64,000 nucleotides of DNA from Alkalihalophilus marmarensis DSM 21297 (GTDB lineage: Bacteria; Bacillota; Bacilli; Bacillales; Bacillaceae_D). Location of the stretch: contig NZ_ATAE01000034.1 in NCBI RefSeq assembly GCF_000474275.2, positions 1-64,000 on the forward strand. Direction: 5' to 3'. Shown piece after piece: positions 55,700 to 63,728 of the stretch; positions within the stretch are counted from its first letter, which is position 1, and each line of letters opens with the position of its first letter. A model generated the notes under the pieces. It had not been told where the DNA came from. It did not search any database and saw only the letters and a program-made list of their open reading frames with translations. The translations under genes and the position numbers were made by a program.

Positions 55700-57889
55700 A
55701 TGATCGTGCCGGAGCCAAAAGATCTAGTAAAAGATGAACTCTTTCTCTCGTGGTTTTACCAAACGAGTGATAGTGTGTTTATTTGCAGAAATACAGATAA
55801 AGAGATCCTGCTAGCCGTATACAACCAGCCAGCAGAAAAATGGGTAGACGAATTTTTTATGCATGGTAAGGATGGCTTTGTATGTAAGGAGAATGAGTTT
55901 GAACGCACATGTAAAAATACATTTAAAACTCAAAAGAAGGTGTCTTTTTCGTTTTCTCTTGAAGATAAAGGGATTTTAACGGTAAGCTGCAGCCCTGTTT
56001 ATGTAGAAGAGATGGAAGAATGGATCGTGTTAGTCGTTGGGAAGAATAAGCAGAATTTAATCGGCTCCTATAATGCTTCCTTGCTTACCTACTTATCGAA
56101 TACAGAAGATGCGGTATTAGTTCGTGATGTCAACGGTACAATTACGTTTGTGAACATTGCCTTTAGCGACATGTTCGGCTGGAAGAGTGAAGAAGTGTTA
56201 GGGAAAAAAGTATATGAGATTAATATACTTCCTGTCTCTTTAATTGAAGAGTCCTCAAGAATTAACGAAATGTCTTTGAGGGGCTCGAGTTATTCTCATA
56301 TTACTACTCAAAGATTAAGAAGAGGCGGGGAATTATTTGATGTCTCAATTACGTATTCGTACGTAACAGATGTAGACGGGGAAATTGTTGGTTCATTAAG
56401 TGTCTTTCGTGATATGTCTGAACAAAAGAAGATTGAATCCCTGCTGCGGGAAAGTGAAGAGAGATACCGAAAGCTAGTCGACCTTTGTCCTTTGCCGATT
56501 TTTGTTCATCAAGAGGGAACGGTTCAATATGTGAATCATGCGGCCCTTACCTTAATGGGGACGGATGATGAATCCAAATTAATAGGCAACTCCATCTATT
56601 CGTTTGCTAACATGGAGCATCATGCTGAAATAAAAAAACGCTCTACAGAAGTACATCAAGAGCCTGTCCAAGGCATTAGTGAATACACAATTAAAACGTT
56701 AGACCATCAATATAAAATGATTGAGGCAATGGTTACCTCAATCAGCATAAGAGATAACAAGGTGAATCTTGTGCTGCTAAATGATATAACTGAAAAGAAA
56801 AGGCAGGAAGAAGCATTGCGTGAGAGTGAAAAACGCTATCGCTTAATTGCTGATAACTCCTATGACCTTATTTCGATTATAGACAGGAATGGGATTGGAA
56901 AGTATATCTCTCCATCACATGAGAAGCTGCTTGGCTATAAAGAAAGTGAGCTGATAGGAGATACTGCAACGATGAGAATCCACCCTAATGACCGGGAGCA
57001 TACCTATGAAACCTTTCAAAAGGTTTTGGAAACAAAAGAACAGCAACGAATGGAATACCGTATGTATCGTAAGGATGGAAGCATCATTTGGATCGAATCT
57101 ATTTTAAGGATGTTTGATGAAGGAGATCAATCAGATATATTAATCGAAAGCCGTGACATTACCGAGCGGAAAGAAAACGAAAAAATGATTCGCAGGTTAG
57201 ACAAACTATCCGTGGTTGGACAGCTTGCAGCAGGAGTTGCACATGAGATACGAAACCCATTAACATCAATAAAAGGCTTTCTCCAATTATATCAAGAACA
57301 AAATCTCGAGAAAAAAGAAGACCACTATTGGGAGATTATTTTCTCTGAATTAAATAGAATTGAAGAGATTATTAATGAGTTCATGGTTCTCGCTAAACCG
57401 CAAGAAGTGGATCGTAAAAGCGTTCCAATTCAAGATCTGCTTTCTCATACCATTGTCTTATTCCAATCTGAGGCCCATTTAAATAATATTGAAATTGACG
57501 TCATCTATGTAGAGACAGAGCAGATGTCCATCTATGCAGTAGAAAATCAGTTAAAACAAGTATTCATCAATTTATTGCGTAACGCTATAGAAGCCATTAA
57601 GCCCCAAATGGGCAAGATACGAATTAAAGTTGAAAGTAGAGATGGAGAAGAGAGTGTTAGATTTAGGTTTATTGATAATGGACCAGGTATCCCAAAAGAT
57701 CGTCTTGCTCATTTAGGAACGCCTTTTTATACAACAAAAGAAAAGGGGATTGGGCTTGGATTAACGATCAGTCAAAAGATTATCCACGAGCATAAGGGTG
57801 ATTTTAGGATTCGCAGCGGACACAAAAGAGGGACGTTGATTGATATTGTTTTGCCGCGCTATAACTTAAGTCACAGACAGAGCATTTGA
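55700..57889 (+). CDS. Four-PAS sensor histidine kinase (sporulation-kinase type)
   Basis: This 729-residue soluble kinase has no membrane helix. An N-terminal degenerate PAS-like region (1-115) precedes three PAS/PAC modules (about 120-250, 255-370, 375-500; each closing with a D-I-T/S-E-K/R motif). HisKA follows with phosphoacceptor His515 in GVAHEIRNPLTSIKGFLQL, then HATPase (QLKQVFINLLRNAIEAI, DNGPGIPKD, GIGLGLTISQKII). This layout is that of KinA and KinE, which feed the Spo0A phosphorelay; no response regulator is adjacent. ATG 55700 is preferred since GGAGA is 9 bases upstream. Confidence 0.88.
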   Translation: MIVPEPKDLVKDELFLSWFYQTSDSVFICRNTDKEILLAVYNQPAEKWVDEFFMHGKDGFVCKENEFERTCKNTFKTQKKVSFSFSLEDKGILTVSCSPVYVEEMEEWIVLVVGKNKQNLIGSYNASLLTYLSNTEDAVLVRDVNGTITFVNIAFSDMFGWKSEEVLGKKVYEINILPVSLIEESSRINEMSLRGSSYSHITTQRLRRGGELFDVSITYSYVTDVDGEIVGSLSVFRDMSEQKKIESLLRESEERYRKLVDLCPLPIFVHQEGTVQYVNHAALTLMGTDDESKLIGNSIYSFANMEHHAEIKKRSTEVHQEPVQGISEYTIKTLDHQYKMIEAMVTSISIRDNKVNLVLLNDITEKKRQEEALRESEKRYRLIADNSYDLISIIDRNGIGKYISPSHEKLLGYKESELIGDTATMRIHPNDREHTYETFQKVLETKEQQRMEYRMYRKDGSIIWIESILRMFDEGDQSDILIESRDITERKENEKMIRRLDKLSVVGQLAAGVAHEIRNPLTSIKGFLQLYQEQNLEKKEDHYWEIIFSELNRIEEIINEFMVLAKPQEVDRKSVPIQDLLSHTIVLFQSEAHLNNIEIDVIYVETEQMSIYAVENQLKQVFINLLRNAIEAIKPQMGKIRIKVESRDGEESVRFRFIDNGPGIPKDRLAHLGTPFYTTKEKGIGLGLTISQKIIHEHKGDFRIRSGHKRGTLIDIVLPRYNLSHRQSI

Positions 57890-57912
57890 GAAACATCTCA
57901 AATGCCTTTTTC
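57882..57912 (+). terminator. Terminator overlapping the kinase stop
   Basis: GCATTTGAGA pairs exactly with TCTCAAATGC around AACA, then a T tract; the stop TGA is inside the 5' arm. Confidence 0.88.
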
Positions 57913-58115
57913 TATGGAATAATTCGACATTTTCTATGTTCTTAGCTTATTGTTTGAAAATTTCATATAAAACTATTTATATTACTATATTTATTAAATA
58001 CGTAATAATAGACGTGAATCCTCCTATTATTCTAGTAAATAGGTTGTAATAACTTGTCACAGAAAATACATACTTTTTTGAATTTTGATAGATTATTCAT
58101 AGGAGGTGATCGCCT

Positions 58116-59240
58116 ATGAATCTTCAAAAAATACGCTCAGCGTTGAAGGTTAAGCAATCGGCATTGGTCAGCAGTTTAACTATTTTGTTTCTAATCATGT
58201 TAGTAGGCACGGCTAGTGCAAATGGTGCGAAGCAAGAGTACTTAATTGGTTTCAACTCAGACAAGGCAAAAGGACTTATCCAAAATGCAGGTGGAGAAAT
58301 TCAACATGAATATACAGAGTTTCCAGTTATCTATGCAGAGCTTCCAGAAGCAGCGGTAAGTGGATTGAAAAATAATCCTCATATTGATTTTATTGAGGAA
58401 AACGAAGAAGTTGAGATTGCACAGACTGTTCCTTGGGGGATCCCTTATATTTACTCGGATGTTGTTCATCGTCAAGGTTACTTTGGGAACGGAGTAAAAG
58501 TAGCAGTACTTGATACAGGAGTGGCTCCTCATCCTGATTTACATATTAGAGGAGGAGTAAGTTTTATCCCTACAGAAAACACTTATGTGGATTATAATGG
58601 TCACGGTACTCATGTAGCTGGTACTGTAGCTGCCCTAAACAATTCATATGGCGTATTGGGAGTGGCTCCTGGAGCTGAACTATATGCTGTTAAAGTTCTT
58701 GATCGTAACGGAAGCGGTTCGCATGCATCCATTGCTCAAGGGATAGAATGGGCAATGAATAATGGGATGGATATTGCCAACATGAGTTTAGGAAGTCCTT
58801 CTGGATCTACAACCCTGCAATTAGCAGCAGACCGCGCTAGAAATGCAGGTGTCTTATTAATTGGGGCAGCTGGAAACTCAGGACAGCAGGGCGGTTCAAA
58901 TAACATGGGCTACCCAGCGCGCTATGCATCTGTAATGGCTGTTGGAGCGGTGGACCAAAATGGAAATAGAGCAAACTTTTCAAGCTATGGATCAGAACTT
59001 GAGATTATGGCGCCTGGTGTCAATATTAACAGTACGTATTTAAATAACGGATATCGCAGTTTAAATGGTACGTCGATGGCATCTCCACATGTAGCTGGGG
59101 TAGCTGCATTAGTTAAACAAAAACACCCTCACTTAACGGCGGCACAAATTCGTAATCGTATGAATCAAACAGCGATTCCGCTTGGTAACAGCACGTATTA
59201 TGGAAATGGCTTAGTGGATGCTGAGTATGCGGCTCAATAA
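58116..59240 (+). CDS. Secreted alkaline subtilisin-type serine protease
   Basis: This 374-residue preproprotease has a signal peptide (about 1-36, ending GTASA-NG), an I9 propeptide (about 37-101) and a mature enzyme from A102 ([17 protein letters not shown]). The catalytic triad is D133 ([12 protein letters not shown]), H163 (NGHGTHVAG) and S320 ([13 protein letters not shown]), with oxyanion N254 (AAGNSG). The mature length of 273 and the AQ-VPWGI start are typical of alkaline bacilli. AGGAGGTGATCG is an ideal ribosome site. It lies directly before the repeat-pheromone gene. Confidence 0.95.
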   Translation: MNLQKIRSALKVKQSALVSSLTILFLIMLVGTASANGAKQEYLIGFNSDKAKGLIQNAGGEIQHEYTEFPVIYAELPEAAVSGLKNNPHIDFIEENEEVEIAQTVPWGIPYIYSDVVHRQGYFGNGVKVAVLDTGVAPHPDLHIRGGVSFIPTENTYVDYNGHGTHVAGTVAALNNSYGVLGVAPGAELYAVKVLDRNGSGSHASIAQGIEWAMNNGMDIANMSLGSPSGSTTLQLAADRARNAGVLLIGAAGNSGQQGGSNNMGYPARYASVMAVGAVDQNGNRANFSSYGSELEIMAPGVNINSTYLNNGYRSLNGTSMASPHVAGVAALVKQKHPHLTAAQIRNRMNQTAIPLGNSTYYGNGLVDAEYAAQ

Positions 59241-59254
59241 TCCCTAAGGAAGTA

Positions 59255-59284
59255 TTGGATGCAGAGAGAGCTCTCTGCATCCAA
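59255..59284 (+). terminator. Hairpin after the subtilisin gene
   Basis: TTGGATGCAGAGAG pairs exactly with CTCTCTGCATCCAA with only two loop bases (effectively larger in RNA). No T tract, so it may stabilise the mRNA end rather than terminate. Confidence 0.75.
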
Positions 59285-59440
59285 CTTGCATTATGAGTAC
59301 ATTTATATTTTAAAGAGATATACGAGTTATTCGCTTATTTACGGCTTTAATTAGTAAGATATAGGTTACTGTGAAGAATTCAGAAAAGTGGAAAAAGATG
59401 TATACTAAACGTAACTTAAAGAGAAGGCAGGGTGAAGAAG
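59285..59440 (+). promoter_or_regulatory. Upstream region of the repeat-peptide gene
   Basis: A TATACT -10-like element (59401-59406) lies about 35 bases before the start. TATGAGTACATTTATA (59292-59307) matches the B. cereus PlcR box (TATGnAnnnnTnCATA) at 8 of 10 fixed positions. The second is only a weak candidate. Confidence 0.35.
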
Positions 59441-59626
59441 ATGTCATTAAAACGTTTTGTTTGCGCATTACTAGTAGGAGCATTTATTTTAGGAGCTGGT
59501 GCATTATCCGCCTCAGCCAATGAAGCTGCTTTTGACCTTCCGCATGCAGGTGACCTGCCACATGCTGGAGACTTACCGCATGCCGGTGATCTACCACATG
59601 CAGGTGACCTTCCACACGCAGGATAA
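59441..59626 (+). CDS. Secreted precursor with five DLPHAG repeats (putative multi-copy PapR-like pheromone)
   Basis: This 61-residue protein starts at ATG 59441 (AGGGTGA upstream; GTG 59432 adds three residues). A Sec signal peptide covers about residues 1-26 (KRFVCALLVGAFILGAGALSASA, cleavage after ASA). A short NEAAF spacer leads into five exact DLPHAG units (59534-59623), the last ending at the stop codon. All six codon positions vary among the units, but only synonymously. The DLP core is shared with the PapR signal ADLPFEF. The neighbour is a PlcR-family receptor, so a processed hexa- or heptapeptide signal is the best reading. Alternative: a structural or antimicrobial repeat peptide. 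Confidence 0.85.
   Translation: MSLKRFVCALLVGAFILGAGALSASANEAAFDLPHAGDLPHAGDLPHAGDLPHAGDLPHAG
59534..59623 (+). repeat. Five tandem 18-bp units encoding DLPHAG
   Basis: The units start at 59534, 59552, 59570, 59588 and 59606. The protein repeat is perfect; the DNA repeat is not. Leu is written with four codons (CTT, CTG, TTA, CTA), and Asp, Pro, His, Ala and Gly also vary. Confidence 0.95.
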
Positions 59627-59650
59627 TAACATACAAAATAAACATTAAAA

Positions 59651-59687
59651 AAGAAGCGATAGGGTTATCCTATTGCTTCTTTTTTTT
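59651..59687. terminator. Bidirectional terminator, pheromone / PlcR-like gene
   Basis: AGAAGCGATAGG pairs with CCTATTGCTTCT (one G-T pair) with A-run before and T8 after, so it works both ways. The regulator's stop codon (59667-59665) is in the loop. Confidence 0.92.
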
Positions 59688-60537
59688 GTTTCTCTGCAAT
59701 TTCAGCCAATCGCTTTTTTCCCTCAATGTTAAATAAATGAATGGCATCGTTGATATGTTTTTCACCTTGTTTATATTGGTTTGTTAATAAGAGGCAGTAA
59801 CCTTTTTGGTACAAGCACTCTCCGAGTAAGTAGAGCAGCTCATTCTCAATACAGAGCTGAATCCCTTTTTCACTCAGTTCAATCGATTTAGCGAAGTCAC
59901 CAAGGCTTTTTACTGCTTTGGCATAATTATAATATACTCTAACTTTTATTCTTGGGTTTAATTGCGGAATGGTTGAAGTACCATGGATCGCTCTCTCATA
60001 TATTTCGACCGATGTTTCTGGCTTGCCGCTTAAATCATAGACAATGCCGATCGCATTTAAAATTTGAATTTCTTCCTGAGAATAGCCGTCTTTTCCTTTA
60101 TAGGTTAAATTAAGTGCGTTAAAAAGCATTTTAAGGGCTTCTTCATAATTCGTACTAATATAGGCCAGTGAGAGTCCTTTATGCCAAAGGATAAATTGTT
60201 TTAAATCTACACTTTCAAATAGAGGATTTTTCTCTTCTGCCAAAATCAGTTCATATACCTCTTTATAATTTCGGTTGACAGTTTGTTTTCTTACATCTTG
60301 AATAAAGTCTTGAATGTAGTCGTACCGGGGGTTTGATGCTTCATGAAAGAAGTGAGTCATATCTACTCCAAGGCGCCTGGATATCTCAAACAAGGTGGTT
60401 GAAAGCGGGATGAATTTTCCAGCTTCGATATTACTGATCTGTGCTTGGGTACAAATACCTTCTGCTAGATCATTTTGAGTAAGGCCCTTTAGGGTGCGAT
60501 AAAACTTTATATTTTTTCCAATTGTATGTATATCCAT
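59665..60537 (-). CDS. PlcR-family (RNPP) HTH-TPR quorum-sensing regulator
   Basis: A 290-residue protein, close to PlcR (285). An HTH_3 domain covers residues 6-61 (FYRTLKGLTQNDLAEGICTQAQISNIEAG), followed by about five TPR hairpins to residue 275. Asn161 (ILNAIGIVY) and Asn204 (VYYNYAKAV) align with the two peptide-backbone-binding Asn of PlcR. ATG 60537, 32 codons inside the longest frame, has AAAGGGTGAG upstream. It converges on the DLPHAG precursor gene, whereas papR normally follows plcR in the same direction. It is predicted to bind imported peptide in the TPR groove and then activate promoters. Confidence 0.88.
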   Translation of the reverse strand: MDIHTIGKNIKFYRTLKGLTQNDLAEGICTQAQISNIEAGKFIPLSTTLFEISRRLGVDMTHFFHEASNPRYDYIQDFIQDVRKQTVNRNYKEVYELILAEEKNPLFESVDLKQFILWHKGLSLAYISTNYEEALKMLFNALNLTYKGKDGYSQEEIQILNAIGIVYDLSGKPETSVEIYERAIHGTSTIPQLNPRIKVRVYYNYAKAVKSLGDFAKSIELSEKGIQLCIENELLYLLGECLYQKGYCLLLTNQYKQGEKHINDAIHLFNIEGKKRLAEIAEKQKKEAIG

Positions 60538-60837
60538 ATTCTCACCCTTTTTCTTTTGATAGATGACATTAGCTCTTCGACAATCGAAATACTTCCTTAT
60601 TATAAGAATATCAGTTTCTCGCCTTTTCGTCATGTGCCGATAGGACGGGGGTCATTCCTACTTACAAAAAATCCATCCGTATGCAGGGGTTTTTAGTAAA
60701 AGAAAAATCTAAAAATTTACAGTATAAAGTCTTAGGATTATAATACTATTTATAGGGTATTATTAGTAAAAAAGTTAATAATGTTATAGTTCTTTTTTGT
60801 GAGTTTAAATAGTGACGAATAAAGGGTGAGGAATAGG
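60538..60837. other. Divergent intergenic region, PlcR-like / TetR genes
   Basis: A 300-base region with a minus-strand TATAAT (60604-60599), the Spo0A-type box at 60576-60588, and an AT-rich stretch with the imperfect palindrome AATAC/GTATT near 60740-60761 before the TetR gene. Confidence 0.5.
60576..60588 (-). promoter_or_regulatory. Spo0A-box-like palindrome in the regulator promoter
   Basis: TTCGA-CAA-TCGAA contains TGTCGAA, the Spo0A core, on the minus strand. It lies about 10 bases past a -10-like TATAAT and 40 bases before the regulator's ATG. In B. cereus plcR is repressed by Spo0A, which makes the match plausible. Confidence 0.5.
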
Positions 60838-61428
60838 ATGGCGAGGAAAAAAATAATAGATCTTCAAGAGTTAATGAAAGTAACAGAGGAACTGCTGTTA
60901 GAAATAGGGTATGATCGATTGAACTTTCGGCTGATATCAGGTCGATTAGGAGTAGGAAGAAGTACAATCTATGAATATTTTTCGAATAAAGAAGATTTAG
61001 TATGTGAGTATATGTTAAGAGTAATGAATTTAATCACTCAAAGAATGGAGCAGATCTCAAGCGAATTAACTGCAGAAGAACAATTAAAAAAGGTTATAGC
61101 TATTTTGATGGATTATGCACAGATCCACTTAATTTTAGAATTAACAGGGGAGTTACAGACCGCGTTTCAAGATGATGATGAGAGATTGCTGAAAATAATG
61201 AGGGAAAAAGAAACGCTGCTTGATGGAATCAATAAGTACGTTCTTATCGCTGAGCAAGCTTGTGATCTCAGGGAGGATATTCCATCTAGTGTCAAAACAA
61301 GCTATATCTTTCAATTGATCACTCTTCAAAGAACACATTTACATATTTCTGATAAAAAGGAAGACATTGATTTATCAGAGTGGGTATCATTAATGTTCTC
61401 ATTGTTTATGCAAGGCTTAAAGAAATAA
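60838..61428 (+). CDS. TetR-family transcriptional regulator
   Basis: A 196-residue protein. The TetR DNA-binding domain covers residues 1-55 (LMKVTEELLLEIGYDRLNFRLISGRLGVGRSTIYEYFSNKEDLVCEYM). The all-helical C-terminal half is unlike any named subfamily. ATG 60838 is preferred over GTG 60826 because GGTGAGG is correctly spaced. No target operon is adjacent; it may control itself or the divergent PlcR-like gene. Confidence 0.85.
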   Translation: MARKKIIDLQELMKVTEELLLEIGYDRLNFRLISGRLGVGRSTIYEYFSNKEDLVCEYMLRVMNLITQRMEQISSELTAEEQLKKVIAILMDYAQIHLILELTGELQTAFQDDDERLLKIMREKETLLDGINKYVLIAEQACDLREDIPSSVKTSYIFQLITLQRTHLHISDKKEDIDLSEWVSLMFSLFMQGLKK

Positions 61429-61531
61429 AAGAAGAGAAAAAATGAGGTCCTAGAACGGACGTTATTTTTTCTTTAATGAAATCGACTAAAGAGTCGGATT
61501 TGAAATAGGAAAGCAATCTTATATTGCTTCC

Positions 61532-61849
61532 CTACATCCATTTTTCTCCCCAAGTTTGAATAGAGTGAATAACTGGTTCTAGATCTAATCCTTTTTCAGT
61601 TAACTCATACTCAATCCTAACTGGTGTCTCTGGGTAAACATTTCTCGAAATAATCTCGAGCTGTTCTAGCTCTTTCATCCGCTCTGTTAAGATTCGATCA
61701 CTCATATATGGTATTTGTTTTTTGATTTCTTTAAAACGTTTAGGACCATCAAGCAGCACTCGTATAATTAAGCCAGTCCACTTTTTTCCTAATAATTCTG
61801 CTGCATGCTCGTATTTAGGACACATTTTACTATAATCCATAATGTTCAC
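61532..61849 (-). CDS. HxlR/YodB-type redox-sensing repressor
   Basis: A 105-residue winged-helix regulator. The family core is MCPKYEHAAELLGKKWTGLIIRVLLDGPKRFKEIKKQIPYMSDRILTERMKELEQLEIISR. The single N-terminal Cys in MCPKYE corresponds to the thiol sensor of YodB and HypR, which respond to quinones, diamide and disulfide stress. It is divergent from a WrbA-type quinone reductase with an operator candidate between, the arrangement expected of a quinone-responsive repressor and its target. Confidence 0.88.
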   Translation of the reverse strand: MNIMDYSKMCPKYEHAAELLGKKWTGLIIRVLLDGPKRFKEIKKQIPYMSDRILTERMKELEQLEIISRNVYPETPVRIEYELTEKGLDLEPVIHSIQTWGEKWM

Positions 61850-61926
61850 CTCAAGAACGTTGACCTCAATAATAGGTTTAGTTTACCACAAACAAGTGGT
61901 ATAGATAAGAAACCAAGGGTAATTAA

Positions 61927-61955
61927 TTGACAATTAAAAATGATTAAAATAATAT
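61927..61955 (+). promoter_or_regulatory. Promoter of wrbA
   Basis: Consensus TTGACA (61927-61932), 17 bases, TAATAT (61950-61955). Confidence 0.8.
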
Positions 61956-61966
61956 AAAATGTATAG

Positions 61967-61983
61967 TAACTTTAAAAAAGTTA
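61967..61983 (+). promoter_or_regulatory. Operator candidate for the HxlR-type repressor
   Basis: TAACTTT-AAA-AAAGTTA is a perfect 7-3-7 inverted repeat 12 bases after the wrbA -10, over the expected transcription start. A protein bound here would block transcription of wrbA. Confidence 0.65.
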
Positions 61984-62004
61984 GTTAATAAGGAGTGTTC
62001 AATA

Positions 62005-62625
62005 ATGGCGAAGATTCTTGTACCATACTACAGTGCATATGGACATATTTATGAAATGGCTAAAGCAGTAGCAAAAGGAGCAGAAGAAGTAGAAGGCACA
62101 GAAGTGAAGCTTGTAAAAATACCTGAATTTGATGCGGTTAAGGAGGCTATGTCTAGTCAGGACGCCTACGTATCAGCTCAAGAAGAACAAGGTCAAGTAG
62201 CAGAAGCAACGCATGATGATCTTAAATGGGCTGATGGTATTGCTTGGGGCGTACCAACAAGGTATGGCTCGATGCCAGCTCAAATGAAACAATTTCTTGA
62301 TTCAGCCGGCGGTCTGTGGGCTAACGGGGAATTAGAGGGCAAAGCAACATCGATCTTTACGAGTACCGGTTCTGTACATGGCGGACAAGAGACTACGGTA
62401 ATTACGTCCCTTATTCCTATGCTTCATTTCGGAATGATTTTTGTAGGCCTTCCATATGGTGAGAATCCCGAGCAGCTAACAACTGATGGTATTGGCGGAA
62501 GTCCTTATGGGGCATCTACTATCTCAGGACCGGATGGATCTGCCTCGCCGGACGAGAGAGATTTTACAATGGCTAAGCGCTTAGGTGCAAGGTTAGCTAA
62601 AGTTGCACATAAATTGAATCAATAA
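62005..62625 (+). CDS. wrbA: NAD(P)H:quinone oxidoreductase, WrbA type
   Basis: This 206-residue flavodoxin-fold enzyme performs two-electron reduction of quinones. The FMN-phosphate loop is YYSAYGHIYEMAKAVAKG, with WGVPTRYGSMPAQMKQFLDSAGGLW and the WrbA-specific TSTGSVHGGQETT and GLPYGENPEQLTTDGIGGSPYGASTISGPDG. AAGGAG precedes the ATG. Probable regulation by the divergent HxlR protein. Confidence 0.93.
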   Translation: MAKILVPYYSAYGHIYEMAKAVAKGAEEVEGTEVKLVKIPEFDAVKEAMSSQDAYVSAQEEQGQVAEATHDDLKWADGIAWGVPTRYGSMPAQMKQFLDSAGGLWANGELEGKATSIFTSTGSVHGGQETTVITSLIPMLHFGMIFVGLPYGENPEQLTTDGIGGSPYGASTISGPDGSASPDERDFTMAKRLGARLAKVAHKLNQ

Positions 62626-62635
62626 AAATATTGTC

Positions 62636-62675
62636 TAAAGCATCCTAGTATCTATTCCTAGGGTGCTTTATTTTA
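62636..62675 (+). terminator. Terminator after wrbA
   Basis: AAAGCATCCTAG pairs with CTAGGGTGCTTT (one G-T pair), then ATTTTA. Confidence 0.8.
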
Positions 62676-62767
62676 TAAATTAGTGCCACTTTGTGATATC
62701 CGCTCGTATAATAAAAGACTCCATTTATTTTGCAGAGTGTTTGATAGTAAGTGAGAGGGGGAGGCTT

Positions 62768-63184
62768 ATGTTCAAACAAATTGTAGTAGCAGCTGATGGT
62801 TCTTGGCACTCTATGAAAGCAATTGAAAAGACAATTGAACTTGCTACAGGGAGAGATACGAAGGTATTTGTTGTTTATGCAGTCGATAGCTCGACTTCTA
62901 AAGCAGACGTACTGCATAATTGGGATACACTTGGCATATCCGAAAAGCGCAAGGAGAGGTTAACTGCGATTTGTGAAATTGCCAAAAAAGAAAAGATTAA
63001 TTATGAAATAAAGATCCTTAGAGGTGAGCCTGTTCAAGTAATTATAGGCTTCGCTAGAACAACCAACGCAGATTTAATTGTTATTGGATGCAGAGGACTA
63101 AATCCGCTTCAGCAAATGGTTCTTGGCAGTGTCAGTCACAAGGTAATGAAAAAAGCCTCCTGCCCAGTGCTGATTATGAAATAA
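62768..63184 (+). CDS. Universal stress protein UspA family
   Basis: A 138-residue single-domain Usp protein starting FKQIVVAADGSWHSMKAIEKTIELA. The ATP-binding motif is in ADLIVIGCRGLNPLQQMVLGSVSHKVMKKASCPVLIM, which fits G-2x-G-9x-G-S, so nucleotide binding is likely. ATG 62768, 25 codons inside the longest frame, was chosen because GAGAGGGGGAGG precedes it. Single-gene unit with its own terminator. Confidence 0.9.
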   Translation: MFKQIVVAADGSWHSMKAIEKTIELATGRDTKVFVVYAVDSSTSKADVLHNWDTLGISEKRKERLTAICEIAKKEKINYEIKILRGEPVQVIIGFARTTNADLIVIGCRGLNPLQQMVLGSVSHKVMKKASCPVLIMK

Positions 63185-63189
63185 ACTTC

Positions 63190-63216
63190 AACCTTGTTAT
63201 TCAGCAAGGTTTTTTC
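63190..63216 (+). terminator. Terminator after the UspA gene
   Basis: AACCTTG pairs with CAAGGTT, then T-rich. Confidence 0.85.
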
Positions 63217-63340
63217 TTGTTAAAAAGGGCTTTATAATCATATTAAAAAAATTGAAAGAAATGATTGACCATTTCGAATCTTCTGTTATATAATAATAAA
63301 AAATAAATGAAGATGTATTAATACAGAAAGGGTGATTAAT

Positions 63341-63481
63341 ATGAGCAGACAAGAACGCGAAAATATGATTCAGTTTCTAACAAAGGTAGAGGGGATGACT
63401 GAGCGTAAATTAATGGTGATGACGGATGCGGACATTGAACATATCTACACAAGAGCATACACGATGCAGGAACGTATATAA
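63341..63481 (+). CDS. BH0509-family small protein (46 aa)
   Basis: The 46-codon frame has GAAAGGGTGAT eight bases before its ATG and a terminator 9 bases after its stop. The product MSRQERENMIQFLTKVEGMT continues to MTDADIEHIYTRAY. The MSRQER-NMI start and M-T-D-x-x-I-E-H-I-Y end are those of the BH0509 family of alkaliphile and related bacilli, of unknown role. Below most ORF-length limits. Confidence 0.8.
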   Translation: MSRQERENMIQFLTKVEGMTERKLMVMTDADIEHIYTRAYTMQERI

Positions 63482-63489
63482 GGAAAATA

Positions 63490-63535
63490 AAGCCCTTTAA
63501 ATCTTCGTATGAGGATTTGAAGGGCTGTTTTATTT
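63490..63535 (+). terminator. Terminator after the BH0509-family gene
   Basis: AGCCCTT-AAATC pairs with GATTT-AAGGGCT, then TTTTATTT. Confidence 0.85.
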
Positions 63536-63625
63536 GATGTGGGTTCATTGTTCAAAAAAAATTCAGTAACAAACTAGTCTAAATAAGGTATACTACGAAA
63601 AGAATAAGTATGAAGGGTGACCATC

Positions 63626-63724
63626 ATGAAACTTTCAAACAAAGCCTTATTTATTATTATTGCGTCAGTTACAGCGTTGTATGGAATTCTTTATTGGGTA
63701 ATCGGTCATTTTCTTACAACATAA
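63626..63724 (+). CDS. Single-span membrane miniprotein (32 aa)
   Basis: A 33-codon frame with GAAGGGTGAC before its ATG and its own strong terminator. The product is one membrane helix (ALFIIIASVTALYGILYWVIG) with a basic N-terminus and a short His-containing C-terminus. No family recognised. Isolated monocistronic layout suggests a real small protein. Confidence 0.65.
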   Translation: MKLSNKALFIIIASVTALYGILYWVIGHFLTT

Positions 63725-63728
63725 TTTG

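Noticed and set aside
57923-57929. TTCGACA (reverse Spo0A core) after the kinase gene
   Set aside because: It is just behind a terminator and 190 bases from the next start; a lone 7-mer of this type is expected by chance.
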